A DNA stretch of 61,965 bases from Leptothoe spongobia TAU-MAC 1115 (GTDB lineage: Bacteria; Cyanobacteriota; Cyanobacteriia; Phormidesmidales; Phormidesmidaceae). This document shows, piece by piece, positions 25,281-34,328 of the stretch (its first letter is position 1; each line of letters begins with the position of its first letter). Position numbers and translations under genes: made by a program. The notes under the pieces were generated by a model. The model had not been told where the DNA came from and did not search any database. It was given only the letters and a program-made list of their open reading frames with translations. Location of the stretch: the NCBI RefSeq assembly GCF_018739885.1, contig NZ_JADOES010000033.1, positions 1-61,965 of the forward strand, written 5' to 3'.

Positions 25281-27080
25281 TTAAAGTCCGTAAAGCCAGA
25301 TAGCAAGGGGAGGTGTGACCAGAGCCAGTAATAGGCTCAGCGGACCTCCTACCCTGACAAAGTCTAGAAACCGGTAGCCGCCTGCAGTGTAGACCATGGT
25401 ATTGGTCTGGTAGCCAATGGGGGTCATAAAACTATTAGACGCGGCAAAGGTAATGACAAACATTACTGTAAACACGTTAAGCCCCAATTCGCTAGCCACT
25501 TTTAAGCCCACAGGCAGAAGTAGTATCACGGCTGCACTATTCGACAAGATGCTAGATAGCACCGTTGTGAGGACGTACAACGCGCTCAGCAACCCATACC
25601 CTGATAGACGTCCACCAACCGTAATAAGTTGCTGAGCCAGCCAGGTGGTTGCTCCAGAACTTTCCATGGCTGTTCCCAAGGGGATTAAACAGGCCAATAG
25701 AAAAATTACGTCCCAGCGAACAGCTTGATAGAGTTCTCCGGGCTTAAGACAGCCCGTCAGGATCATTAGCATGACACCCGCTAGAGACGATACCAGGATA
25801 TTGATTGGGGTAAAGGCTGCGATCGCAACCACACCCACACCAATGCCCATGGCGATATTGGCCCGGTCAGAACGAAGGCTTTCTAGATCGCGTTGTTCTA
25901 GCACCAGCAAGTCACGACTGGTTTGCAAACCCAGCAAACTTTGTTTAGGCCCCTGCACCAGCAGCAAGTCACCAAACTTAAGTCGGACTTTACCCATACG
26001 CTCCCGCACCAGATCTTGTCCCCGACGAATGGCCAGCACCGTCACGTTATAACGCTGTCGAAATCGCAGGTCCTTGAGGGTGGAACCCACCAAATTAGAG
26101 TTAGCAATCACCAATACCTCGGCCACCCCTTCCTGGCCTGAACTCAAGTCCGCCTGCCAGGACTTTTGCCCAAACTGGACGTCAGGCAAAATCTCAATCC
26201 CTTCGCCATCACGGATTTTGAGCAGATGTTGACGCCCCCCCCGCACTAGCAAAATATCCCCCGCACAGAGGGATTTATCCCCCAGGGGCTGGGGGAAATG
26301 GTTACCATTGCGGATAATTTCGAGCACGTCCAGGTCAAACCGACGCTGCAGCTGACTATTCTGCAATGTCTGACCCACCAGGCTAGACCGTGGCGTGACC
26401 ACCACTTCGCTCACATATTCCTTCAGGCCATACTCTTGACTCAGACTATTCCCAGGCACATCGCGGTTGGGCAATAGGAGCGGGGCAATAAACGTGAGAT
26501 ATAGCAATCCCACCACAAATACAATCGCGCCCAACTCTATAAACTGAAACAGCGAAAAATCACCCGGCCCCAGCTCCTCTGAAAGGCCACTGGCCAAGAC
26601 ACTGGTGGAGGTACCGACCACCGTCAGCATGCCCCCCAAAATCGTGGCAAAGGACAGGGGCATGAGTAGCTTTGAGGGCGATAGACGATGCTGCTGACAA
26701 AAGTCTTCAATAATCGGCAAAAATACCGAAACCACCGCTGTATTATTGATCAAGCCAGAAATCGGCCCCACAATCAGCCCCAGAGCAAAGATCTGACGGC
26801 GACAGGTTTTCCCGCCCCACTTAAGCAACCAGTTACTAGCCTGCTGCAACGCCCCTGTCCGGGCAATACCAGCACTCAAAATAAACATGGCCATCACGGT
26901 GATGGTGGCAGAATTACTAAATCCAGCAATGCCTTCTTGAGGACTTACCAGCCCTAACACCATCAGCGATACCATCACCGCAAAGGCAGTGATATCAGCC
27001 GGTAGCCACTCTACTACGAATAGAATTAGGGCAACAGCAGTCACCCCAAGGGTCATAAGAATATCAATATCAATAGTCAT
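25281..27080 (-). CDS. SLC13-family permease with two TrkA-C domains
   Basis: 599 aa. An N-terminal set of about five to six TM helices (LGVTAVALILFVVEWLP, GISGF-like IAGFSNSATITVMAMFIL, GPISGLINNTAVVSVFLPI) and a C-terminal set (GIGVGVVAIAAFTPINILV, LSNSAAVILLLPVGLKVA) frame a cytosolic middle with two TrkA-C/RCK_C domains (about residues 225-300 and 305-390). Both halves hold the SN(S/T)A-type loops of DASS transporters. Cyanobacterial members include sulfate/sodium symporters; proximity to cysC makes sulfate a reasonable substrate, but this is inferred. Confidence 0.88.
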   Translation of the reverse strand: MTIDIDILMTLGVTAVALILFVVEWLPADITAFAVMVSLMVLGLVSPQEGIAGFSNSATITVMAMFILSAGIARTGALQQASNWLLKWGGKTCRRQIFALGLIVGPISGLINNTAVVSVFLPIIEDFCQQHRLSPSKLLMPLSFATILGGMLTVVGTSTSVLASGLSEELGPGDFSLFQFIELGAIVFVVGLLYLTFIAPLLLPNRDVPGNSLSQEYGLKEYVSEVVVTPRSSLVGQTLQNSQLQRRFDLDVLEIIRNGNHFPQPLGDKSLCAGDILLVRGGRQHLLKIRDGEGIEILPDVQFGQKSWQADLSSGQEGVAEVLVIANSNLVGSTLKDLRFRQRYNVTVLAIRRGQDLVRERMGKVRLKFGDLLLVQGPKQSLLGLQTSRDLLVLEQRDLESLRSDRANIAMGIGVGVVAIAAFTPINILVSSLAGVMLMILTGCLKPGELYQAVRWDVIFLLACLIPLGTAMESSGATTWLAQQLITVGGRLSGYGLLSALYVLTTVLSSILSNSAAVILLLPVGLKVASELGLNVFTVMFVITFAASNSFMTPIGYQTNTMVYTAGGYRFLDFVRVGGPLSLLLALVTPPLAIWLYGL

Positions 27081-27733
27081 ATATCGCTAGCCAGACCAAT
27101 AAATATACCGTTAGTCACATGGGATTGAGCTGTGGCTACGCATTGAATAACAACGCCAATGTGACACGCAAACGTCTGATGGGTACATCAGATATGAATC
27201 CATCGGAGGTTTGCGGTAGGAAGTCGTAGCGCAAAAATTTTAACTTAGCTATAAAAAGTCCAGAATAAAGTGCAAATATCCCCATAGATTAGGACATCTA
27301 TATATCCTTTTGCCCTAAGGATATAGCGGGTTCATCTCTCCTAAACAATTGAAATAAATTCCATAAACCGCACAAAGAAACTGTCGCACCAGGGAACTGT
27401 CATCATCGAACCTAATGCCCCCATTTACCAAGACATTCACGTGCCTTTGCATCACATTAACTTAATGCATGCTCAGTCAGCCAAAGAATCAACCTATCTG
27501 TATGAACAGCCCTTGCTCAAAGCCGCCCAGGTAGGTTGTCATTAACCACGTCCGACATTACTTACAACGGTTTCAAACGACTATCCGCCTGAAACGCTGA
27601 GAATCACGGTTAAGTAGGTGAGCATAATTATTTGTGTGTTAGCGGTAGCGTAACGCATCAATTCTTTGCCATACGGTGCGTTGCGGCTTCGCCTAACAGC
27701 ACCCTACAGGAGCAATTATTTGGGGTAACCTAC
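27081..27733. other. 653-bp region without an intact gene
   Basis: Holds a coding-like remnant at 27345-27545 (see separate entry) and, from about 27630 to 27715, a GTAACGCAT...GGTGCGTTGCGG...AGCACCCTAC segment of the kind scattered through cyanobacterial genomes. No terminator or promoter was assigned. Confidence 0.4.
27345..27545 (+). pseudogene. Coding-like remnant (open frame without start)
   Basis: An open frame of 66 codons from 27345 to the TAA at 27543 lacks an upstream ATG but its composition looks protein-like: GTVIIEPNAPIYQDIHVPLH, HINLMHAQSAKES, TYLYEQPLLKAAQVG. The only ATG is near the middle. I do not recognise the family. It is most likely the remains of a gene cut at both ends, near repeat sequence. 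Confidence 0.3.
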
Positions 27734-28888
27734 CTAGCTATCTGGCTGAAAACTGGTTAGTCCCGTCAAAATACCGTTACGTCGCTGCCGACGTTCAGTG
27801 ATCAGCTTGGGACGTAGATACAGGTTTTCCAGCAGTACAGCTCCACCGGCAATCCACGGTGGGACGATGAGTGCCCCAATGATGCCTAACACTTGAGCCC
27901 CACCTAATACTGCCAATAGCTGATAGAGCGGATGCACTCCCACGGAGCTACCTACGAGTAAGGGATCGAGGATATAGGTTTCAAGATTTTGAGCGACGAC
28001 ATAGAGCAGTAGCACCCACCAAAAGGTCCATCCCCCCTGGGGAATCGCCACAAGCAATGCAGGAACAGCACCTAAAATTGGGCCTAAAAATGGGATCAGG
28101 TTGGTGACACCTGCGATCGCGCCTAGCCCCACCGCCAGATCCTTTAGCCCCAGCAAACTCAGACCCACAGTGGTCGCTATAGATAGCAGGGCAGACACCA
28201 TAAACCGCCCCCGCAAATACCCACCAATCCGCTGTCCCATAGGAGGAGCCTGGGCCAAAAGACGTTCATCCCATGGGCTCGGCAGCAACCGCGTTAGATT
28301 TTTCACCAGGGTACGACTATCAGCCACCATGTACCCCGAGACAAACAGAGCCAACACCAAGCTCAGCACTCCCCCCAAAATACCGGCCGTCACACCGTAG
28401 GAGCGCACCAACAGCTGCTGGCTAGACTTAATGGTCCAACTGATCAGACTCTGCACATCAATCAGCTGGGTAAAAAGCTCATTAGTCGTAAATGAACGAG
28501 TATCTGTAAACGCCGTCAGCCAGGCATCGGCCTCATTGAGTAACCCTCTTAGAGAAACCGGAACACGTCGAATCAGTCGCTCTAGCTGTTCAAATACCGT
28601 CGGTCCAATCAATAGGCCTAGCACTACCAACGCACTAATCAGGGTGAGGTAGACCAAAACCACCCCCAGCCAACGGGGGACGCGATATTGCTCCGCCCAA
28701 TCCACCACGGGCGCAATCGAACAGGCCAAGACGACCGAAATCATCACCAGCAGTAACAAACTTTTGAGCTGCCAAAGCAGCACCAGCAATGGAATAACCG
28801 CGATCAGCAGCAAAACACTGCTCACCGATATAGTCACCCGCTGCGATGCGTCATTAGGCGAAGTCTCCGCCCAGGGGTCATTGGCCAT
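27734..28888 (-). CDS. AI-2E family transporter (UPF0118)
   Basis: 384 aa, membrane protein. Two N-terminal TM helices (VSSVLLLIAVIPLLVLLWQL, LLLVMISVVLACSIAPVVDW), two more, a soluble stretch at about residues 110-160, then the conserved C-terminal hydrophobic block including AGVTNLIPFLGPILGAVPAL, LETYILDPLLVGSSVGVHPL and IIGALIVPPW. These match the AI-2E transporter family, whose members export or exchange diverse small solutes or sodium. The substrate is not known. It stands alone between unrelated genes. Confidence 0.9.
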   Translation of the reverse strand: MANDPWAETSPNDASQRVTISVSSVLLLIAVIPLLVLLWQLKSLLLLVMISVVLACSIAPVVDWAEQYRVPRWLGVVLVYLTLISALVVLGLLIGPTVFEQLERLIRRVPVSLRGLLNEADAWLTAFTDTRSFTTNELFTQLIDVQSLISWTIKSSQQLLVRSYGVTAGILGGVLSLVLALFVSGYMVADSRTLVKNLTRLLPSPWDERLLAQAPPMGQRIGGYLRGRFMVSALLSIATTVGLSLLGLKDLAVGLGAIAGVTNLIPFLGPILGAVPALLVAIPQGGWTFWWVLLLYVVAQNLETYILDPLLVGSSVGVHPLYQLLAVLGGAQVLGIIGALIVPPWIAGGAVLLENLYLRPKLITERRQRRNGILTGLTSFQPDS

Positions 28889-28966
28889 AAATTGGCAATA
28901 GAGGATCCTCTAGCTTAGTCTACTGACCTTTATAGCAGGGTACCAAATGCATCTGGGAAATTGGGT

Positions 28967-30322
28967 CTAAAGCGTATAGGTAAAGTCATCCACCAAAATG
29001 CCAGGCACCCGGCTATCCCCCAGACCACGACAATCGTAGGTATCAATTTCAGGAATCGTTTCTTGAAACGTTGTCAGGTCCATAAGGCCATCGCCAAAAC
29101 AGTGGTAGAGGCTTTCATCAAACCGTAGATTTTCAATCGGTGCGACAATTTCACCATTTTCCACCCAAAAGCAAGCATAGCGAGTCATGCCAGTCACTCG
29201 CCCATTGGGGTGATCGCTCCAATTTAAATAGTGCAGATTAGACAAATACAGTCCCCGCTCTAGCCTGGGTAGGATTTGGTCAGCTGTCAGCGATCCAGTC
29301 AAAATCTCAGGAGCCCGCAAATGTTCGCCTCGACTGGCGTAGTTCGATGGAGTTTTATACTCCTTAGCACTGCGGGAGCTCACCAGACTATTTACCAACT
29401 GCCCCTGCTGAATGATGGGTAACTGTAAGGGAGCCACCTCACCATAGCCATTAAAACGAGGCATATTCGCCTGCTCAAAGTTTTCTTGCAAAGTAAATTT
29501 GGGCGATAGCTGCCGCTGTCCTTGCCGCAGCAACCCAAAAGCACTATTCCCTTGCTGCAAATCAGCTTCCCCTACACCGCCCCAGGAAAACATATGGAGC
29601 AATTCAGCCACGGCCGCTGGTGCTAAATAGGTGCGGTATTGACCTCGCTCAATGGTTTTCGCTGGGCGAGCCATCATCGTTAGCTGGTGTTTGGCTTGAT
29701 CGATTTTGTCAAGAAACTTAGCCTGCTGCCATTGGTTACCGGCAAACGTGCCCTTCACAGCTCGATTTTGAGGATCAAATAAGGAGAAATCTAAGCTATA
29801 GCTAGTGCTCTCAAACCAGTGACGCTGACCGGCAGAATCAGCATAGCCGCGAAATATGAGGCCTCCGGCGTAAATACCCGTAAAGTCCAGTGTGTTCACA
29901 GGGGAGAGGAGGGTGGATGCGATCTGATCTACTGCCAAAATCTCGCCTTGATGTACCGTACGACTGGTAGCCGAGCCTGTGGGCAACACCAAAAACGGAT
30001 CCACTGGCAGCTGGGGCACCATCCCCTGTAACTCTGCTAATGCCGTTTTGAGCAGGGGCCAGTCCGTCTCAAACTCCCCCACGAAGGGCACTGTTGCCGA
30101 CGCTGTGCGATCATCCTGCATGAGCGTCAGCAGCAGATTACCGTCGTTTACCTGACCACTCTGTCTGACATGGGCGCGGTTAAATCGAGTGAACTGGCTA
30201 TTTTCGCCGCTCAGACTCAAGGTGAAATCAGTGGCCCCAGCCAGATGTGATGCAATGGCATCCGCCAGTTCTCCAAAGACCTTTTCTGCTAACTGCTTTG
30301 CTACTACTACCGCACTGGTCAT
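28967..30322 (-). CDS. TldD/PmbA family protein, PmbA-like subunit
   Basis: 451 aa. It has the TldD/PmbA fold, with an N-terminal domain (SLSGENSQFTRFNRAHVRQS) and a C-terminal domain including SRSAKEYKTPSNYASRGEH and TGMTRYACFWVENGEIVAPI. No HExxH is seen, so it is the non-metal partner. PmbA-TldD heterodimers form a protease that processes small peptides in characterised bacteria. The start overlaps the tldD stop by 4 bp, indicating co-translation. Confidence 0.88.
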   Translation of the reverse strand: MTSAVVVAKQLAEKVFGELADAIASHLAGATDFTLSLSGENSQFTRFNRAHVRQSGQVNDGNLLLTLMQDDRTASATVPFVGEFETDWPLLKTALAELQGMVPQLPVDPFLVLPTGSATSRTVHQGEILAVDQIASTLLSPVNTLDFTGIYAGGLIFRGYADSAGQRHWFESTSYSLDFSLFDPQNRAVKGTFAGNQWQQAKFLDKIDQAKHQLTMMARPAKTIERGQYRTYLAPAAVAELLHMFSWGGVGEADLQQGNSAFGLLRQGQRQLSPKFTLQENFEQANMPRFNGYGEVAPLQLPIIQQGQLVNSLVSSRSAKEYKTPSNYASRGEHLRAPEILTGSLTADQILPRLERGLYLSNLHYLNWSDHPNGRVTGMTRYACFWVENGEIVAPIENLRFDESLYHCFGDGLMDLTTFQETIPEIDTYDCRGLGDSRVPGILVDDFTYTL

Positions 30323-31758
30323 ACCGCACCCCCAAACACTTCAATAGCCTCAAATGCACAGACCGGCGCTCCGTGCCCTACTCGAATCAACTGATTGGGT
30401 TCCCCCTTGCCACAAAATGGAGTGCCATATATTTCCCAGGTACTGCGATCGCCTACCTGGGACAAACTGTGCCAAAACTGAGGTGTCACAGAGCGATAGT
30501 TAGGATTCTTAAGGGTGCGGGTGAGCTGACCATTTTCGATCAGCTTGCCGTACTCACAACCAAACTGAAACTTGTGGCGCTGGTCATCAATGGACCAGGA
30601 GCGGTTAGTCTCCATGTAGATGCCATGCTCGATATTGGCAATGATGTCCTCAAATGTGCGATCGCCCGGCTCCAAATTGATATTGGCCATCCGATCAATC
30701 GCAGGACGATTCCAGGAAGAGGCACGGGAGTTGGCCACTCCAGGTACGTGCGATCGCTGCTGGCTTTCTAGACCACCGAGTCCTCGCTCTAACTTGCCTG
30801 CACGGATCAAATATTCTCGAGTAGCAGTCGCCCCCACATCATCAAATCCATAGCTGGCCAGCTCCCCAGCCACCGTCGGATCAAACGTCACATTCATCAG
30901 CTTGGAGCCATAGTCTAGAGAGCCAAAATCCTCCAACTGAATAAAGCTACCCCCGGCATAGTTGCGCTCATCGCCCAAAATGCGATCCAGCTCTAAGGGA
31001 TGACCGATGCTCTCATGGATTTGCAGCATCATTTGATCGGGAGCCAGTACCAACGTAGTTGCCAGATCGGGACAATTGTCCGCATGGAGTAGCTCCACCG
31101 CCTGTTCACCCACCTGCTGCACCCGCTGCCATAGATCTAAACCAGGAAATAACTCCCATCCCCCTTGGTAGCTATGGGCCAAATAGCCATGATCGGTACG
31201 TAACTGGGTGGTAGGACCGTCCTGGGCGATGGTGCCAAAGTGGGTCTCTATCACATAGTCTCGTTGATAGATCTCCGAGCCATTGCTGCTGACAAACCAG
31301 GTTTCAATATCGTGACTCCGAGCCGACGCAGTGGTCTGGGCAATGCTATCAGAGACCTTGAGTTGATCACATATCCGCAGCAAAATCTGATTTAACTCCG
31401 CCGGGGATAACGCATCTAGCCCTTTGCGATGGGGCGATACGTAATTGCCCGTAGCCTTAGGGCGGGCCGCAACGGTAAAACTATGGACCGCCCAGTCGCT
31501 GGCGGCTATGGCTTGGCCATAGGCAGACACAATCGCTGCTGCCAGAGAAGACTCACTCAGATTATTAGTTGCACTGTAGCCAAACTGTCCGTTGGCCAAA
31601 ACTTCCACCATAGCTCCATGGCCAAATCGCTGAGTATTACTCTCTGGATGAGCGTCTCGAATAGCACAAGCCTTGGTAGTGTCTTTGACGGCTCGAATGC
31701 CGATCCAGTCGGCCGATACCGTCGCAGTAGTGACGACGTCTGAAAGAAACTTAAACAT
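30319..31758 (-). CDS. tldD: TldD family metalloprotease subunit
   Basis: 479 aa. The zinc-binding HESIGHPLELDRILG (HExxH) lies about 60% along. Other family marks are VRAVKDTTKACAI-like N-terminal strands, NYAGGSFIQLEDFG, DDVGATATREYLIRAGKLERG, and RGPSWN-like ASSWNRPAIDRM. It pairs with the PmbA-like protein encoded directly downstream. The natural substrate here is unknown. Confidence 0.9.
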   Translation of the reverse strand: MFKFLSDVVTTATVSADWIGIRAVKDTTKACAIRDAHPESNTQRFGHGAMVEVLANGQFGYSATNNLSESSLAAAIVSAYGQAIAASDWAVHSFTVAARPKATGNYVSPHRKGLDALSPAELNQILLRICDQLKVSDSIAQTTASARSHDIETWFVSSNGSEIYQRDYVIETHFGTIAQDGPTTQLRTDHGYLAHSYQGGWELFPGLDLWQRVQQVGEQAVELLHADNCPDLATTLVLAPDQMMLQIHESIGHPLELDRILGDERNYAGGSFIQLEDFGSLDYGSKLMNVTFDPTVAGELASYGFDDVGATATREYLIRAGKLERGLGGLESQQRSHVPGVANSRASSWNRPAIDRMANINLEPGDRTFEDIIANIEHGIYMETNRSWSIDDQRHKFQFGCEYGKLIENGQLTRTLKNPNYRSVTPQFWHSLSQVGDRSTWEIYGTPFCGKGEPNQLIRVGHGAPVCAFEAIEVFGGAV

Positions 31759-32096
31759 ATAATTCCTCAGCGTTGCTGATCCGAACCATCAGGGTTGCTC
31801 AGGTGACTGGTAATTGAGCCAAACGAGCAGATCGGAGCACACTCTAAATCAGCAACGACATTTTTTGGTAGTGCAGACCAGGCGAGTAGCCCCCCGCGCC
31901 TAAGACCCTGCCTTGATAGTTGTAATTCTTACCGATCACACCCCTCAATGGGGGGGGAGACCCTACATAGGCTAATAGTATAAATTAATTTTTTAAGACT
32001 TATTTCAGTAAATAGATTATTTTTTAAGATAAAATACGGACATTATCTTTAATAAATAACTTATTGGCGTGATATAGGTTATTAAAAAATATTTTT
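31759..32096. promoter_or_regulatory. Divergent region between tldD and the Lrp gene
   Basis: 338 bp. The right third is very AT-rich (31975-32096). AATAAC (32055-32060) and GTTATT (32078-32083) form an inverted repeat just before the regulator gene, which could be an Lrp-type autoregulatory site. Nothing else is evident. Confidence 0.35.
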
Positions 32097-32543
32097 ATGG
32101 ATAACCTTGACAGTCAAATTTTAGGAGCACTGATGGTGGATGGCCGAGTCGCCTGGTCAGACTTAGCCAACCGATTTGGGGTGTCTTCTCCCGCTATTCG
32201 CGATCGCGTCCGCCGCTTAGAAAAGCGCGGCATTATCCAGAGCTACCGAGTGGTGGTGGATCCGGTGCCGTTGGGGTATGACATCACAGCCTTCGTAGCC
32301 GTGATTTTGGAGCATCCGCAATACCGTCAAGGTTTTTTGGACTATGTGCAAGCGACACCGGCAATCCAGGAATGTCACCATGTGGCGGGTGATGGGGACT
32401 ATCTGCTGAAGGTGCGATGCGGCAAGATGGCGGACTTGGAACGGCTTCTGAGTGAGGAGATCAAGGGACTGCCAGGAGTCTTACAAACGAAGACATCAAT
32501 TGCGTTATCGACAGTCAAGGAGACGACGGCATTGGCGGTTTAG
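32097..32543 (+). CDS. Lrp/AsnC family transcriptional regulator
   Basis: 148 aa. An N-terminal winged helix-turn-helix (DNLDSQILGALMVDGRVAWS, ANRFGVSSPAIRDRVRRLEK) is followed by the RAM/AsnC ligand domain (PLGYDITAFVAVILE, IQECHHVAGDGDYLLKVRC, LPGVLQTKTSIAL). It is expected to bind DNA as an octamer-type assembly and respond to an amino acid. The LysE-family exporter 300 bp downstream is a classic target of such regulators. Confidence 0.95.
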   Translation: MDNLDSQILGALMVDGRVAWSDLANRFGVSSPAIRDRVRRLEKRGIIQSYRVVVDPVPLGYDITAFVAVILEHPQYRQGFLDYVQATPAIQECHHVAGDGDYLLKVRCGKMADLERLLSEEIKGLPGVLQTKTSIALSTVKETTALAV

Positions 32544-32590
32544 CAACATTAGGTAGGGGCAATCCCTGGTGGAGCCCTCTTCTTTGCACC

Positions 32591-32783
32591 TACCGTGTAC
32601 ACACGTCTTGGAAGAGAGCTCAAAATCCTGCATTACCCCCCTCAATCCCCCCTAAAGCCCTTCGGGCATGCGCTAAAGCGTAGCGTAAGGGGGGAAGATC
32701 CAGTTCTCCCCCTTACGAAGGGGGAGTTAGAGGGGGTTAGGCAACCGCGAAAGCTAGTTTTCAGTACTTGTGTGTACACCGTA
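32591..32783. repeat. Inverted-repeat-bounded intergenic element (~190 bp)
   Basis: TACCGTGTACACACGTCTT at the left (32591-32609) is roughly mirrored by AAGTACTTGTGTGTACACCGTA-type sequence at the right (32763-32783). Inside, CCCCCCTCAATCCCCCC and CTCCCCCTTACGAAGGGGGAG make further stems. No coding capacity. A MITE-like element is likely. Confidence 0.6.
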
Positions 32784-32797
32784 GCCCCTTTCGCACA

Positions 32798-32831
32798 GGG
32801 CACCCACAAGGGGATGCCCCTACGTTTTTTT
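32798..32831 (+). terminator. Terminator-like hairpin before the LysE gene
   Basis: GGGCACCC-ACAA-GGGGATGCCC followed by CTACGTTTTTTTT. This GGGCAxCC/GGxTGCCC core also occurs at 1383, 24323, 51763 and, in inverse form, at 47391 and 47451. Confidence 0.65.
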
Positions 32832-32856
32832 TGACAATTTTTATGGGGGTATCACC

Positions 32857-33462
32857 ATGATTTCTTTATTTTTTCGGGGGTTGGTGTTAGGTGTGGCCAT
32901 TGCCGCCCCCGTCGGTCCCATCGGTTTGCTATGTATTCGACGGAGTCTGTCCTATGGATCAATGGCAGGGCTGCTATCAGGATTAGGCGCAGCGACAGCG
33001 GATGGGGTATATGGTGCAGTAGCTGCCTTCGGTCTTGCCTTCGTTTCGAATTTCCTCACCGATCAGGCCAAGTGGCTAGGCATCATCGGTGGGCTATTTC
33101 TCTGTTACTTAGGCATCACTACATTTCTGAGCAAGCCTGCGGAGAAATCGGCTGAGATTAGCAAAACTGGCTTAGCTGGAGCCTATCTATCCACCTTTGG
33201 GTTGACGCTAACGAATCCGGCAACGATTCTGTCTTTTGTATTGCTGTTTGCTGGGTTTGCACCTGCGGGACTGGGCTATGGTCAGGCAGTGGTAATGGTG
33301 GGCGGTGTGTTTTTGGGATCAGCGCTGTGGTGGTTGCTGCTGAGTAGTGGGGTATCACGGTTACGGCACTGGCTGACACCGGGGCGGTTGGTTTGGGTGA
33401 ATCGTGTTTTTGGCGTTTTGATTACAGCCTTTGGCATCATTGCTTTGAGCTGGCGCGGTTAA
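32857..33462 (+). CDS. LysE family exporter
   Basis: 201 aa with about six TM helices. The N-terminus GLVLGVAIAAPVGPIGLLCI holds the LysE/RhtB signature (a-x-x-PGP/PVGP), followed by RRSLSYGSMAGLLSGLGAAT, LGITTFLS, and GLTLTNPATILSFVLLFAGF. Members export amino acids or related metabolites. The Lrp-type regulator upstream suggests amino-acid-controlled expression. Substrate not determined. Confidence 0.9.
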   Translation: MISLFFRGLVLGVAIAAPVGPIGLLCIRRSLSYGSMAGLLSGLGAATADGVYGAVAAFGLAFVSNFLTDQAKWLGIIGGLFLCYLGITTFLSKPAEKSAEISKTGLAGAYLSTFGLTLTNPATILSFVLLFAGFAPAGLGYGQAVVMVGGVFLGSALWWLLLSSGVSRLRHWLTPGRLVWVNRVFGVLITAFGIIALSWRG

Positions 33463-33494
33463 ACTTAAAGAGAGGCTACTTTGAGGCCACACCT

Positions 33495-34166
33495 ATGGTT
33501 CAGCAGTTAATCTCCGATAGCCAACCCGAGCAGTATCCCGATAGCGATGGGCAACCCATGGCCGACAACACGCAGCAGTTCCGTTGGATCGTGGTGATCA
33601 AGGAAAATCTGGAACGGCTGTTTGCTAATGATGCCAATGTGTTTATCGCTGGAGATTTGCTGTGGTATCCGGTGGAAGGTGATCCCAAACGGCGGCAGGC
33701 CCCAGATGTGATGGTGGTGTTTGACCGTCCGAAGGGGGATCGAGTTTCCTATCGACAATGGTTAGAGGATGGGATTGCACCCCAGGTGGTGTTTGAGATT
33801 TTGTCGCCGGGAAATCGGTCTGGGGAAATGCTGCGGAAGCTGAATTTCTATCAGAAGTATGGGGTGACGGAATACTATATTTACGATCCAGATAGCAATG
33901 AACTAACAGGTTTTCAGCGTTCGGGTAGGTCATTACAGCTAGTAAGTGAAATGCAGGGTTGGGTGAGTCCTCAACTAAACATCCGGTTTGAGCTGATTTC
34001 AGAGACATTGGAAATTTATCGACCAGACGGAGAAAGATTTTTAACCTATGTAGAGCTGGGAGACAAGCTAACGACTGAGCGAGAACTCAGACAATTAGAT
34101 CAGCAGCGCATTCAGGCATTAGAGGAAAAGTTGCGGGAGCTAGGTATCAATCCGGAATCGCTATAA
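33495..34166 (+). CDS. Uma2 family (DUF820) restriction-endonuclease-like protein
   Basis: 223 aa from the ATG for MVQQLISDSQPEQ; longer readings would overlap the LysE gene. Uma2/PD-(D/E)XK marks: FIAGDLLWYPVEGDPKRRQA, PDVMVVFDRPKGDR, PQVVFEILSPGNR and MLRKLNFYQKYGVTEYYIYD. The core D...E-x-(S/K)-type residues are present. A C-terminal tail (ELRQLDQQRIQALEEKLREL) is a short coiled coil common in cyanobacterial members. These families are hugely expanded in cyanobacteria and lack an established role. Confidence 0.88.
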   Translation: MVQQLISDSQPEQYPDSDGQPMADNTQQFRWIVVIKENLERLFANDANVFIAGDLLWYPVEGDPKRRQAPDVMVVFDRPKGDRVSYRQWLEDGIAPQVVFEILSPGNRSGEMLRKLNFYQKYGVTEYYIYDPDSNELTGFQRSGRSLQLVSEMQGWVSPQLNIRFELISETLEIYRPDGERFLTYVELGDKLTTERELRQLDQQRIQALEEKLRELGINPESL

Positions 34167-34328
34167 ATCAAGGCAAAAAGCTCTGCATAATCCTCTAAAA
34201 CTCACCCTAATGGGTAATAGACAGTCAACGGCAGACTATATCAAGATAATTAGTTAAGCTGTTGGGAATATTTTTTCTTCAGAGACTAGAGTAAAGACAG
34301 AGTATCGCCAGCCCCATGCCCCCCAATT

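Noticed and set aside
30247..30771. 174-codon plus-strand frame opposite the tldD/pmbA junction
   Set aside because: It lies antisense to two well-recognised overlapping genes; it is a shadow frame.
33393..33494. Longer N-terminus for the first Uma2 gene
   Set aside because: It would overlap the LysE gene by about 70 bp and does not resemble Uma2 N-termini.
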